DNA of 64,000 nt from Candidatus Methylophosphatis haderslevensis (GCA_016711925.1 JADJSA010000017.1:62001-126000); one strand, 5' to 3'. Shown: positions 44,124-52,982, counted from the first letter of the stretch. Notes: generated by a model from the letters alone, not told the origin. Numbers and translations: made by a program.

Positions 44124-44401
44124 CCACCGTTGCGCGTAGCGTAGCGAGGACCGAGTTCGTCGAAAACCTTTACGACCATTTCGCGGTCGCGCAACCGATC
44201 GAAAGCCAGGCGGCGGTTGGCGAGACTGGGCTTCTTGCCGAGAGTGATGATCGGCTCGACCACCCGGCGCAGTTCCTTGGCTTTGGGCACGGTCGTCTTG
44301 ATCAGTTCGTGACGCAGCAGAGAATTGGTCATGTTCCGGAACATCGCGGAGCGATGCGCCGACGTGCGATTCAGTTTGCGTAGACCGTTGCGATGACGCA
44401 T
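44003..44401 (-). CDS. rplQ: 50S ribosomal protein L17
   Basis: A 132-residue L17 (MRHRNGLRKLNRTSAHR start, LIKTTVPKAKELRRVVEPII, then YLRILKIGFRDGDNAPMALVEL). It is the last gene of the alpha operon by position but is split from rpoA by 135 bases containing an intrinsic terminator. Its 3' part overlaps the convergent methyltransferase frame by 121 bases. Confidence 0.97.
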   Translation of the reverse strand: MRHRNGLRKLNRTSAHRSAMFRNMTNSLLRHELIKTTVPKAKELRRVVEPIITLGKKPSLANRRLAFDRLRDREMVVKVFDELGPRYATRNGGYLRILKIGFRDGDNAPMALVELMDRPDRLKRAPSRPATE

Positions 44402-44505
44402 GGTGACACCTCATTGTTTTGCGGCTGCCGCGGGTCAGGCTAGCAACCGGTGGATCATGGCGACGCTGTCGTTGGTGCTACGGGGCGCCGCGCCCGCAAA
44501 AATGC

Positions 44506-44527
44506 GACTCCGGCCAAAGCCGGAGTC
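44506..44527 (-). terminator. Intrinsic terminator between rpoA and rplQ
   Basis: Perfect 9-base stem GACTCCGGC / GCCGGAGTC with a 4-base loop; on the minus strand it is followed by GCATTTTTGCGG, giving a T-run. It lies just after the rpoA stop (44537), so the alpha operon transcript should largely end before rplQ or be attenuated there. Confidence 0.75.
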
Positions 44528-44536
44528 GAAGACTGC

Positions 44537-45514
44537 TCAAATCTTTTCCAGCCCGGCCGGCGGCCAGTTCTCCAGCTTCATGCCGAGCGTCAGACCGTGC
44601 GAAGCCAGCACTTCCTTGATCTCGTTGAGCGATTTGCGACCGAGGTTCGGAGTCTTCAACAACTCGGTCTCGGTGCGCTGAATCAGATCGCCGATGTAGT
44701 AGATATTCTCCGCCTTCAGGCAATTGGCGGAACGAACCGTCAACTCCAGATCGTCAACCGGGCGCAGCAGAATCGGATCGACCTGGGTCGGCCGCGTGGC
44801 CTCGTGGGTCACCGGTGTACCTTCGAGCTCGGCGAACGACGAAAGCTGATCCATCAGCACGCGCGCGGCGAACCGGATGGCTTCCTGCGGGTCGACTGCG
44901 CCGTTGGTCTCGATGTCGATCACTAGCTTGTCCAGATCGGTGCGCTGCTCGACACGCGCGCTCTCGACCTGATAGCTGACGCGGCGCACCGGACTGAACG
45001 AGGCGTCGAGCACGATACGACCGATGCTCTTTGCTTCGGCCCCGATCGGACGCACGTTGCCAGGCACATATCCGCGTCCCTGCGAAACCTTGATCTGCAT
45101 GTCGAGCTTTCCGCCCGGCGCCAGATGGGCGATCACATGGTCGGAGTTGATGATTTCGACGTCGTGCGAAGTCTCGATGTCCGCGGCGGTGACCATGCCT
45201 TCACCAGCCTTCTGCAGCCGCAGCGTCACTTCGCCGCGGTTCTGCAACTTGAACACCACACCCTTGAGATTGAGCAGCAGATCGACGACATCCTCGCGGA
45301 CGCCATCCAGCGTCGAGTACTCGTGCAGCACACCGTCGATCGAGACTTCGGTGGGCGCCGCACCGGGCAACGAGGAAAGCAGGATGCGACGCAGCGCATT
45401 GCCGAGCGTGTGGCCGTAGCCGCGTTCGAACGGCTCCATCACCACGCGGGCGTGAACCGGTGAAAGGGATTGGACGTCGATGATGCGCGGTTTCAGCAGA
45501 GCGTTGCTTTGCAT
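44537..45514 (-). CDS. rpoA: RNA polymerase alpha subunit
   Basis: A 325-residue alpha subunit: N-terminal assembly domain (VVMEPFERGYGHTLGNALRR), linker, and C-terminal domain (VDDLELTVRSANCLKAENIYYIGDL) that binds UP elements and activators. Follows rpsD at 42 bases. Confidence 0.97.
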   Translation of the reverse strand: MQSNALLKPRIIDVQSLSPVHARVVMEPFERGYGHTLGNALRRILLSSLPGAAPTEVSIDGVLHEYSTLDGVREDVVDLLLNLKGVVFKLQNRGEVTLRLQKAGEGMVTAADIETSHDVEIINSDHVIAHLAPGGKLDMQIKVSQGRGYVPGNVRPIGAEAKSIGRIVLDASFSPVRRVSYQVESARVEQRTDLDKLVIDIETNGAVDPQEAIRFAARVLMDQLSSFAELEGTPVTHEATRPTQVDPILLRPVDDLELTVRSANCLKAENIYYIGDLIQRTETELLKTPNLGRKSLNEIKEVLASHGLTLGMKLENWPPAGLEKI

Positions 45515-45556
45515 CGCAATCCTCGTAAAGAGTTACAACCGGGCCGAGCCCCGCGA

Positions 45557-46187
45557 TTAACGCGAGTAGAGCTCGACCACCAGGCTTTCGTTGATCGTTG
45601 AGGGCAAGTCTGTTCGTGCCGGGTATGCCTTGAAGGTACCCTTCCCAGCCTTGGAATCGACGGAGATCCATTCCGGAAATCCACGTGATTCAGCCGCCTC
45701 AAGCGCAGCCTTGACGCGCAGGTGGCTGCGCGTCTTGTCGGCCAATTCGACCACATCGCCCGGACGTACCAGGTACGACGGTATATTGACGCGTCTGCCG
45801 TTGACCAGAACGCCGTTATGCCGGACGACCTGGCGCGATTCCGTGCGGGAGGCACCGAAAGCCCATTCTGTAAGCGACGTTGTCGAGTCGTCCTTCGAGC
45901 AGTTGGAGCAGGTTCTCGCCGGTCTGGCCCTTTCGGCGATCGGCTTCGGCGAAAATCTTGCGGAACTGGCGCTCAAGGATGCCGTAGGTGCGGCGGATTT
46001 TCATCTTCTCGCGCAACTGAACGCCATAGCCCGACAGACGCTGACCGGATTTCTGGCCGTGCTGGCCTGGCGCGTAAGAACGCCGCTCGATCGCGCATTT
46101 GTCGGTGAAGCACTTTTCGCCCTTGAGGAAGAGCTTTTCGCCCTCCCGGCGGCACTGACGGCACTTTGGGTCGAGGTTGCGAGCCAC
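45557..46187 (-). pseudogene. rpsD: 30S ribosomal protein S4, interrupted by one extra base
   Basis: The frame starting at 46187 gives S4 up to LDNVAYRMGF, then goes out of frame; the continuation GASRTESRQVVRHNGVLVNG is in another frame ending at 45557. Dropping one A of the AAA at 45858-45860 (plus strand) restores a normal 209-residue S4. S4 starts 30S assembly and also represses the alpha operon by binding its mRNA. As the gene is essential and normally single, a real frameshift would be lethal; an indel in the sequence is likely. Confidence 0.9.
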
Positions 46188-46199
46188 TATTCCACTCCT

Positions 46200-46589
46200 T
46201 TAGATACGGCGCCGCTTCGGCGGACGGCAACCGTTGTGCGGAATCGGCGTGATGTCGGTAATGCTGGAGATCTTGATGCCGAGCGCGTTGAGCGCACGGA
46301 CAGCCGACTCGCGACCCGGACCCGGCCCCTTGATCCGCACTTCGAGATTCTTTACGCCACACTCGACCGCCGCACGACCGGCAGCCTCCGCGGCGACCTG
46401 CGCTGCGAACGGGGTGCTCTTGCGCGAGCCCTTGAAGCCCGCGCCGCCCGAGGTCGCCCACGACAGGGCGTTGCCCTGACGATCTGTGATCGTGATGATC
46501 GTGTTGTTGAAAGAAGCGTGCACGTGGGCGATGCCCTCGGCAACGTTCTTCTTGACCTTCTTGCGAACTTTCGCAGCGGCTTTGACCAT
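46200..46589 (-). CDS. rpsK: 30S ribosomal protein S11
   Basis: A 129-residue S11 with the conserved core (HVHASFNNTIITITDRQGN, SWATSGGAGFKGSRKSTPFA) and C-terminus NGCRPPKRRRI. Platform protein of the 30S subunit; sits between rpsM and rpsD as in the standard alpha operon. Confidence 0.97.
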   Translation of the reverse strand: MVKAAAKVRKKVKKNVAEGIAHVHASFNNTIITITDRQGNALSWATSGGAGFKGSRKSTPFAAQVAAEAAGRAAVECGVKNLEVRIKGPGPGRESAVRALNALGIKISSITDITPIPHNGCRPPKRRRI

Positions 46590-46614
46590 GTTGTCCTAAT
46601 CCTGCTTGATGTAC

Positions 46615-46980
46615 TTACTTCTTGGCGCCGGCAATTGCCTTGCGCGGCCCCTTGCGGGTGCGCGCGTTGGTGCGGGTACGCTGGCCCCGCACCGGCAAAC
46701 CGCGGCGATGACGCACGCCGCGATAGCAACCCAAATCCATGAGCCGCTTGATGTTCATGGTCACTTCGCGGCGCAAATCGCCCTCGATCGTGAACTTGCC
46801 GACTTCCTCGCGCAGACGATCCATGTCGGCGTCGGTCAGATCCTTGATCTTGGCGTCGCGCTTTACCCCGGCCAGATCGCATATCTTCTGGGCACGGGTG
46901 CGGCCGACACCGAAGATCGCGGTCAGCGCGATAGCGGCGTGTTGATGATTGGGAATGTTTACCCCTGCAATGCGGGCCAT
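46615..46980 (-). CDS. rpsM: 30S ribosomal protein S13
   Basis: A 121-residue S13 (MARIAGVNIPNHQHAAIALT, CYRGVRHRRGLPVRGQRTRTN). Contacts the P-site tRNA and forms a subunit bridge. First gene of the alpha operon here; a consensus promoter lies just upstream. Confidence 0.97.
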   Translation of the reverse strand: MARIAGVNIPNHQHAAIALTAIFGVGRTRAQKICDLAGVKRDAKIKDLTDADMDRLREEVGKFTIEGDLRREVTMNIKRLMDLGCYRGVRHRRGLPVRGQRTRTNARTRKGPRKAIAGAKK

Positions 46981-47007
46981 GCGATACCCCGAAAAGCGAA
47001 ACCTTAA

Positions 47008-47036
47008 ATTATAACGAAGAGAACCAGCCTAATCAA
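47008..47036 (-). promoter_or_regulatory. Sigma70-type promoter before rpsM (alpha operon)
   Basis: On the minus strand TTGATT (47036-47031), a 17-base spacer and TATAAT (47013-47008), 27 bases before the rpsM start. A perfect -10 and near-consensus -35 at optimal spacing indicate separate transcription of the alpha operon. Confidence 0.8.
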
Positions 47037-47047
47037 GGCGAGGCGAA

Positions 47048-47161
47048 TCAACCCTGGCGCTGCTTGTGGCGCGGGTCGGTACAGATCACACGCACTACGC
47101 CTTTGCGCCGGATTACCTTGCACTTGCGGCAAATCCTCTTCACCGATGCCAAAACTTTCAT
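47048..47161 (-). CDS. rpmJ: 50S ribosomal protein L36
   Basis: A 37-residue protein with the zinc-ribbon pattern C11-x2-C14 ... C27 and H32 (RICRKCKVIRRKGVVRVICT), so the zinc-binding (C+) form. Located between infA and rpsM, as in other proteobacteria; too short for many gene finders. Confidence 0.95.
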   Translation of the reverse strand: MKVLASVKRICRKCKVIRRKGVVRVICTDPRHKQRQG

Positions 47162-47201
47162 TTCTTTTCCCCTAAGGAGAGGTCTTTCGATGCTGCTGCG
47201 A

Positions 47202-47420
47202 CTATTTCGCGCGGAACACGATGCGACCCTTGGTCAGGTCGTATGGCGTGAGCTGCACGGTCACCTTGTCGCCGGGGAGAATGCGGATATAGTGCATGCG
47301 CATCTTTCCGGAGATGAATCCGTGAACCACGTGACCATTCTCGAGCCTGACCTTGAATGTCGCGTTTGGCAGGTTTTCAACCACTTCACCCTGCATCTCG
47401 ATAACGTCTTCCTTCGCCAT
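47202..47420 (-). CDS. infA: Translation initiation factor IF-1
   Basis: A 72-residue OB-fold protein (MAKEDVIEMQGEVVENLPNA, RMHYIRILPGDKVTVQLTPY). It binds the A site during initiation. Placed between secY and rpmJ, a usual betaproteobacterial arrangement. Confidence 0.97.
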   Translation of the reverse strand: MAKEDVIEMQGEVVENLPNATFKVRLENGHVVHGFISGKMRMHYIRILPGDKVTVQLTPYDLTKGRIVFRAK

Positions 47421-47447
47421 GTTCCCCCAAGCGATGCTTCAGGCGCG

Positions 47448-48779
47448 TCAGCGCATTGGCAATCCTGCTCCTCCCCCCTTGAAGTTCGCTTTCTTGAGCA
47501 GACCCTCGTACTGGTGCGACATGATGTAGGCCTGAACCTGCGACATGAAGTCCATGGTAACGACCACGATGATCAGCAGCGACGTGCCACCAAAGTAGAA
47601 CGGTACGTTCCACTTCAGAACCAGGAACTCCGGCAGCAGACAGACCAGCGTGATGTAGATCGCGCCGGCCAGCGTCAGCCGCATCAGGATCTTGTCGATG
47701 TACTTCGCCGTCTGGTCGCCGGGGCGAATGCCCGGAACAAAGGCGCCGCTCTTCTTCAGGTTGTCCGCGGTTTCCTTCGAATTGAAAACCAGGGCCGTGT
47801 AGAAGAAGCAGAAGAACACGATCGCAGCGGCATAACACATCACATAAATCGGCTGCCCCGGGGAAAGCGTCCCGGCGATGTCCTTGAGCCAGCGCATGCT
47901 CTCCGATTGTCCGAACCAGCCCGCCACGGTTGCCGGAAACAGGATGATCGACGACGCGAAGATCGGCGGAATCACGCCCGACATGTTGAGCTTCAACGGC
48001 AGATGCGAACTCTGTCCGCCGTACACCTTGTTGCCGATCTGGCGCTTGGCGTAATTCACCAGAATCTTGCGCTGGCCGCGCTCGACAAACACGACGAACC
48101 CTGTCACCAGCACGACTAGAGCCGTAATGAACAATGCCGTAAATGGATGCATCGCCCCGGTCCGGACGAGTTCAAACAAACCACCGAGCGCATTCGGCAA
48201 TCCCGCCGCGATACCCGCGAAGATGATGATCGATATGCCGTTGCCAAGCCCGCGCTCGGTAATCTGTTCGCCGAGCCACATCAGGAACATCGTTCCGGTG
48301 ACCAAGGTCGTGACGGTGACGAAGCGGAACGTCAGACCGGGATCGATCACCAGTCCCTGCTGCGACTCCAGCGCGACCGAAATGCCGACCGCCTGGAACA
48401 GAGCAAGCCCGACTGTGCCGTATCGCGTGTACTGGGTAATCTTGCGGCGCCCGGCTTCGCCTTCCTTCTTTAGCGACTCGAGACTCGGCACTGCAACCGT
48501 CAGCAGCTGCATGATGATCGACGCTGAGATGTACGGCATTATGCCAAGCGCAAATATCGTGAATCGCGACAGAGCACCGCCGGAAAACAGATTGAAGATA
48601 CCGAGGATTCCGCCCTTTTGTCCTTCAAACAACTGCGCCAGCGCGACCGGGTCAATACCCGGCACTGGTATGTGCGCACCAATCCGATAAACGACGAGCG
48701 CGCCAAGCAGAAACAGTAGCCGGCGTTTGAGATCGCCGAACTTTCCGCCCTTGCCGAGGGTCGCTGGATTGGATGCCAA
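47448..48779 (-). CDS. secY: Protein translocase subunit SecY
   Basis: A 443-residue channel protein with ten expected helices (LKRRLLFLLGALVVYRIGAH start, SASIIMQLLTVAVPSLE, and a basic cytoplasmic tail). It forms the Sec pore with SecE and SecG. Last but one of the spc group, followed 27 bases later by infA. Confidence 0.97.
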   Translation of the reverse strand: MASNPATLGKGGKFGDLKRRLLFLLGALVVYRIGAHIPVPGIDPVALAQLFEGQKGGILGIFNLFSGGALSRFTIFALGIMPYISASIIMQLLTVAVPSLESLKKEGEAGRRKITQYTRYGTVGLALFQAVGISVALESQQGLVIDPGLTFRFVTVTTLVTGTMFLMWLGEQITERGLGNGISIIIFAGIAAGLPNALGGLFELVRTGAMHPFTALFITALVVLVTGFVVFVERGQRKILVNYAKRQIGNKVYGGQSSHLPLKLNMSGVIPPIFASSIILFPATVAGWFGQSESMRWLKDIAGTLSPGQPIYVMCYAAAIVFFCFFYTALVFNSKETADNLKKSGAFVPGIRPGDQTAKYIDKILMRLTLAGAIYITLVCLLPEFLVLKWNVPFYFGGTSLLIIVVVTMDFMSQVQAYIMSHQYEGLLKKANFKGGGAGLPMR

Positions 48780-48794
48780 GTCAGTTCCGTTCCG

Positions 48795-49232
48795 TCAGTC
48801 TGTTGCGATGCTGCCGCCAGCAGCTTCGATCGCGGCCCTGGCACCCTTGGTCACACCGACGCCTTTGAGGCTCACCTTTTTCGTCAACTTGCCGGACAGG
48901 ATCACCTTGGCGGACAGTGCGTCAGCCGAAATGACACCGGCCTGTTTGAGCGCAAGCAGATCGATTTCGGTGACCGGCAGCGCTTCCAACTCCGACAACC
49001 GAACTTCGACATTTCGCGCTGCCGTCAAAGAGACGAAACCCCGCTTCGGCAAGCGCCGTTGCAACGGCATCTGGCCACCTTCAAAACCCACTTTGTGGAA
49101 TCCGCCGGCACGCGACTTCTGGCCCTTGTGACCCCGTCCCGCAGTCTTTCCCAAACCACTGCCGATACCGCGACCGACGCGGCGCCTGGGGCGTTTCGCG
49201 CCCTCTGCCGGCTTCAGGTTATTGAGTTCCAT
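48795..49232 (-). CDS. rplO: 50S ribosomal protein L15
   Basis: A 145-residue L15 with the Gly/Arg/Lys-rich N-terminus (GAKRPRRRVGRGIGSGLGKT) and GFEGGQMPLQRRLPKRGF. One base separates it from the rpmD stop. Confidence 0.97.
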   Translation of the reverse strand: MELNNLKPAEGAKRPRRRVGRGIGSGLGKTAGRGHKGQKSRAGGFHKVGFEGGQMPLQRRLPKRGFVSLTAARNVEVRLSELEALPVTEIDLLALKQAGVISADALSAKVILSGKLTKKVSLKGVGVTKGARAAIEAAGGSIATD

Positions 49233-49233
49233 T

Positions 49234-49417
49234 TCAGCCCTCGACCTTCAGCAGGTAGTTGACCTTCTTGATCATGCCGCGCACCGCAGAGGTATCCTCG
49301 AGCATCGCAGAACTGTTCAGCTTGCGCAGGCCGAGCCCCTTGATCGTGGCACGATGGTCCTTGCTTGGTGCCGATCACGCTCTTGACCAAAGTCACCTTG
49401 ATCTTCCTGTCGGCCAT
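49234..49417 (-). pseudogene. rpmD: 50S ribosomal protein L30, interrupted by one extra base
   Basis: Starts MADRKIKVTLVKSVIGTKQ, then shifts frame; the other frame reads on as RATIKGLGLRKLNSSAML and ends at 49234. Removing one C of the pair at 49359-49360 (plus strand) gives a normal 60-residue L30. The span is 184 bases, one over a whole number of codons. L30 is not always essential, but with rpsD showing the same kind of break an error is likelier than loss. Confidence 0.88.
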
Positions 49418-49422
49418 CGCGA

Positions 49423-49953
49423 TCACCCCAGAATCTCTTCGACCGACTTGCCGCGTTTGGCAGCTATTTCGGCCGGAGTGTTGATCTTGGTCAGGCCGTC
49501 GATCGTCGCCCGAACCACGTTATAGGGATTGGTCGAGCCGAGGCACTTGGCCAGCACATCCGTCACGCCCATCACTTCAAACACGGCGCGCATCGGACCG
49601 CCGGCGATGATGCCGGTACCGCCTGGCGCCGGCTGCATCAGCACCCGCGATGCGCCGTGCTGACCGATGACAGCGTGCTGGATGGTACCGTTTCTGAGCG
49701 ACACCTTGGCCATCTTGCGCCGGGCTTCTTCCATCGCCTTCTGCACAGCGACCGGGACTTCACGGGATTTACCCTTGCCCATGCCGATGCCGCCGTCGCC
49801 GTCGCCGACCACCGTGAGCGCGGCGAAGCCCAGAATCCGTCCGCCCTTCACCACCTTGGTGACGCGATTGATCGAAACCATCTTTTCGCGCAGGCCGTCG
49901 TCGCGCTCTTCCTGAGCCTGCGGCTTGCGATTTCCTGATTGCGGTTTTGCCAT
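49423..49953 (-). CDS. rpsE: 30S ribosomal protein S5
   Basis: A 176-residue S5 (INRVTKVVKGGRILGFAALT, GTGIIAGGPMRAVFEVMGV), needed for decoding accuracy. Follows rplR by 15 bases. Confidence 0.97.
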   Translation of the reverse strand: MAKPQSGNRKPQAQEERDDGLREKMVSINRVTKVVKGGRILGFAALTVVGDGDGGIGMGKGKSREVPVAVQKAMEEARRKMAKVSLRNGTIQHAVIGQHGASRVLMQPAPGGTGIIAGGPMRAVFEVMGVTDVLAKCLGSTNPYNVVRATIDGLTKINTPAEIAAKRGKSVEEILG

Positions 49954-49968
49954 ATGGGCTTTCCTCGG

Positions 49969-50322
49969 CTAGAACTTGAGGCCGCCTTCGCGGGCAGCAT
50001 CGGCCAGCGCCTTGACGCGGCCGTGATACTTGAATCCGGAACGGTCGAACGCGACCTCTTCGATGCCGACCTGCTTGGCGCGCTCGGCAATCAGCTTGCC
50101 GACAACCTGTGCCGCCTTGATGTTGCCGCCGCTGGGCACTTCTTTGCGCACTTCGGCCTCCGCAGTAGAAGCGGCAGCGAGAACCTTGCTGCCGCAACCG
50201 GAAAAGATTTGAGCGTAGATGTGGCAGTTGGAACGGTGCACCGCGAGGCGAACCGTCTTTATCTGAGCAATCTTGGCACGGGTTTGGCGTGCTCGACGCA
50301 GACGCGCTTGCTTTTTGTCCAT
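49969..50322 (-). CDS. rplR: 50S ribosomal protein L18
   Basis: A 117-residue L18 (KKQARLRRARQTRAKIAQ start, DRSGFKYHGRVKALADAARE end), which brings 5S rRNA to the large subunit. Standard spc position. Confidence 0.97.
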   Translation of the reverse strand: MDKKQARLRRARQTRAKIAQIKTVRLAVHRSNCHIYAQIFSGCGSKVLAAASTAEAEVRKEVPSGGNIKAAQVVGKLIAERAKQVGIEEVAFDRSGFKYHGRVKALADAAREGGLKF

Positions 50323-50335
50323 GATTTAACCGCCC

Positions 50336-50869
50336 TTACTTCTTCTTCGTTTCCTTGATGATCACCACCTCGTTCGCGTAGCGCACGCCCTTGCCCTTGT
50401 ACGGCTCGGGCTGGCGGTAGGCGCGAATTTCGGCAGCGACCTGGCCGACCTGTTGCTTGTCGATACCCTTGATCAGGATCTCGGTCTGTGTAGGCGTCTC
50501 GACCTTGACGCCCTTGGGCATCTGGTGGACCACCGGGTGCGAGAACCCGAGCGACAGATTGAGTTTGTCGCCCTGCGCCTGGGCGCGATATCCCACGCCG
50601 ACCAATGTCAGCTTCTTCTCGAAACCCTTGGTCACGCCAGAAACCATGTTATTGACGAGTGCGCGCACCGTTCCCGACATGGCTTTGGCATTCTCGGCGC
50701 CCGCTACCGCGGTCACCTGAAGCTGCTCCCCATCCCTGGCGACCGAGACCGACGGATGCAACGTCTGGGTGAGCGAACCGAGCGGACCCTTTACCGTAAT
50801 CTCGCCGTTCGCCAGGGTGATATCCACGCCCTTGGGCAGCACGACCGGATACTTTGCGATTCGTGACAT
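50336..50869 (-). CDS. rplF: 50S ribosomal protein L6
   Basis: A 177-residue L6 with two similar domains and C-terminal QPEPYKGKGVRYANEVVIIK. Located near the tRNA-binding and factor sites of the large subunit. Confidence 0.97.
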   Translation of the reverse strand: MSRIAKYPVVLPKGVDITLANGEITVKGPLGSLTQTLHPSVSVARDGEQLQVTAVAGAENAKAMSGTVRALVNNMVSGVTKGFEKKLTLVGVGYRAQAQGDKLNLSLGFSHPVVHQMPKGVKVETPTQTEILIKGIDKQQVGQVAAEIRAYRQPEPYKGKGVRYANEVVIIKETKKK

Positions 50870-50880
50870 CGTCAGACTCC

Positions 50881-51276
50881 TCAGGCGACGATGCAGAGGA
50901 CTTCGCCGCCAACATTGCTGGCGCGTGCCTTGCGGTCGGTCATCACACCCTTGGGCGTCGAGACAATCGCGACACCGAGGCCGTTCATCACCCGCGGCAG
51001 ATCGCCCGAACCCTTGTACACACGCAGTCCGGGACGGCTCACGCGCTCGATGCGCTCGATCACCGGACGCCCGGCATAGTATTTGAGCGCAATATCCAGC
51101 GCCGACTTGCCTTCGATCTCGCGGACAGCGTAATCGTCGATGTAACCCTCGTCCTTCAGCACATTGGCAATAGCCACCTTGAGCTTCGAGTTGGGCATCT
51201 GCACCGAGGTCTTTTGGGCCATCTGCGCATTGCGGATGCGGGTCAGCATATCGGCGATGGGATCAGTCATGCTCAT
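50881..51276 (-). CDS. rpsH: 30S ribosomal protein S8
   Basis: A 131-residue S8 (MSMTDPIADMLTRIRNAQ), a 16S rRNA binder that in E. coli also represses the spc operon by binding mRNA near rplE. The start MSM is taken at 51276; an ATG two codons on is possible. Confidence 0.96.
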   Translation of the reverse strand: MSMTDPIADMLTRIRNAQMAQKTSVQMPNSKLKVAIANVLKDEGYIDDYAVREIEGKSALDIALKYYAGRPVIERIERVSRPGLRVYKGSGDLPRVMNGLGVAIVSTPKGVMTDRKARASNVGGEVLCIVA

Positions 51277-51291
51277 TGTGCAGTCTCCTGA

Positions 51292-51597
51292 TTACCAGCT
51301 CGCCTTGACCATGCCTGGCACTTCGCCGCGGAACGCGAATTCACGCAACTTGTGGCGACAGAGGCCGAACTTGCTGAACACCCCGCGCGGCCGACCGGTC
51401 AGCGAGCAGCGGTTGCGCAGGCGGGTGGGACTGGCGTTACGCGGCAGTTTCTGCAGCTTGAGCCGCGCTTCCATGCGCTCCTCTTCGGAGAGCTTGGTGT
51501 TGTTGATCTGCGCGATGATTTCGGCGCGCTTGGCCGCGAACTTCGCGACCATCTTGCGTCTCTTGTCTTCGCGATTGATCAGTGAAGTCTTCGCCAT
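51292..51597 (-). CDS. rpsN: 30S ribosomal protein S14 (long form)
   Basis: A 101-residue S14 of the long, zinc-free type: no CxxC motifs, ending in the RNA-binding SPTRLRNRCSLTGRPRG and FGLCRHKLREFAFRGEVPGM segments. Sits between rplE and rpsH. Confidence 0.97.
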   Translation of the reverse strand: MAKTSLINREDKRRKMVAKFAAKRAEIIAQINNTKLSEEERMEARLKLQKLPRNASPTRLRNRCSLTGRPRGVFSKFGLCRHKLREFAFRGEVPGMVKASW

Positions 51598-51604
51598 GAC
51601 ACCC

Positions 51605-52144
51605 TCAGTTCTTGAAAGGGAATTTGAACGCGGCGAGAAGCGCCTTGGCTTGCTCGTCGGTCTTCGCGGTAGTCGTGATGCTGATGTTCATGCCACGCAG
51701 GGCGTCGATCTTGTCGTACTCGATCTCGGGGAAAATGATCTGCTCCTTCACCCCGAGGTTGTAGTTGCCGCGGCCGTCGAAGCCCTTGCCGGAAATACCG
51801 CGAAAGTCGCGGATCCGCGGCATCGCAACGCTGACCAGACGATCGAGGAACTCGTACATGCGCTGCCCGCGCAGGGTAACCATGCAGCCGATCGGGTAGC
51901 CTTCGCGGATCTTGAAGCCGGCGATCGACTTGCGCGACTTGGTCGCAACCGGCTTCTGGCCGGCAATCTTGGTCATGTCGCCAAGGGCATGCTCGAGCAC
52001 TTTCTTGTCCCCGACCGCTTCGCCGACGCCCATGTTCAGCGTGATCTTGGTGATCCGCGGCACTTCCATCGACGACTTGTAGCCAAACTTTGCAGTCAGC
52101 TGGCCGACCACTTCGTTCTTATAAACGTCATGCAAACGCGCCAT
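51605..52144 (-). CDS. rplE: 50S ribosomal protein L5
   Basis: A 179-residue L5 from the ATG at 52144 (MARLHDVYKNEVVGQLTAKF); the longer frame upstream overlaps rplX and is not used. It binds 5S rRNA and P-site tRNA. Confidence 0.97.
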   Translation of the reverse strand: MARLHDVYKNEVVGQLTAKFGYKSSMEVPRITKITLNMGVGEAVGDKKVLEHALGDMTKIAGQKPVATKSRKSIAGFKIREGYPIGCMVTLRGQRMYEFLDRLVSVAMPRIRDFRGISGKGFDGRGNYNLGVKEQIIFPEIEYDKIDALRGMNISITTTAKTDEQAKALLAAFKFPFKN

Positions 52145-52148
52145 CTGC

Positions 52149-52466
52149 TTACGCTCCCACCTGTTCGCCGTTCGACTTGAACACGCGCACCTTCTTGCCA
52201 TCGGCCAAGACCTTGAACCCGACGCGGTCGGCCTTGTGGGTCTGCGGATTGACCAGCGCAACGTTGGACTGGTCGATCGGCATTTCCTTTTCGCGAATCC
52301 CGCCGACCTCGCCCTTCATCGGGTTCGGCTTGACGTGCTTCTTGACCTTGTTGATGCCCTCGACAAGCAAGTGCGCATCATCGACGCGCGACAGCACCTG
52401 CCCACGCTTGCCCTTGTCTTTGCCGGTCAGGACGATTACCTCGTCACCCTTGCGGATTTTTTCCAT
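52149..52466 (-). CDS. rplX: 50S ribosomal protein L24
   Basis: A 105-residue L24 from the ATG at 52466 (MEKIRKGDEVIVLTGKDKGK, a KOW motif). Starts 50S assembly. An upstream in-frame extension overlaps rplN and is rejected. Confidence 0.97.
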   Translation of the reverse strand: MEKIRKGDEVIVLTGKDKGKRGQVLSRVDDAHLLVEGINKVKKHVKPNPMKGEVGGIREKEMPIDQSNVALVNPQTHKADRVGFKVLADGKKVRVFKSNGEQVGA

Positions 52467-52494
52467 GAATGGCCTCGTTCGGAACTCGGGCTGC

Positions 52495-52863
52495 TCAGAG
52501 CACTTCCGGCGCAAGCGAGACGATCTTCATGAAGCGCTCGGTACGCAGTTCCCGCGTCACCGGCCCGAAGATGCGCGTGCCGATCGGCTCGAGCTTGTTG
52601 TTCAGCAGGACGGCGGCATTGCCGTCGAACTTGATAAGGGAACCGTCCGGACGGCGAACGCCCTTGGCCGTACGCACGACTACAGCACTGTAGACTTCGC
52701 CCTTCTTGACGCGACCACGCGGCGCGGCATCCTTGATGCTGACCTTGATGACGTCACCAATGCCGGCATAGCGCCGCTTGGAGCCACCCAGCACCTTGAT
52801 ACACATCACCGAACGGGCGCCGGTGTTATCGGCGACGTTCAGAATAGACTGCATTTGAATCAT
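52495..52863 (-). CDS. rplN: 50S ribosomal protein L14
   Basis: A 122-residue L14 (MIQMQSILNVADNTGARSVM), the usual length. First gene after a strong promoter in the rpsQ-rplN gap, so it leads the spc operon. Confidence 0.97.
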   Translation of the reverse strand: MIQMQSILNVADNTGARSVMCIKVLGGSKRRYAGIGDVIKVSIKDAAPRGRVKKGEVYSAVVVRTAKGVRRPDGSLIKFDGNAAVLLNNKLEPIGTRIFGPVTRELRTERFMKIVSLAPEVL

Positions 52864-52982
52864 CTGTTCTCTCCAACTTGTCCCGTCATGCGAAGCATGG
52901 CGGTCAGTCTTGGAACCCGTCCGGGTCGGAAGGCCTGCCGCGACGCTGCGCCATCGGTCGGCAGACTAGGCAAAGACTATCG

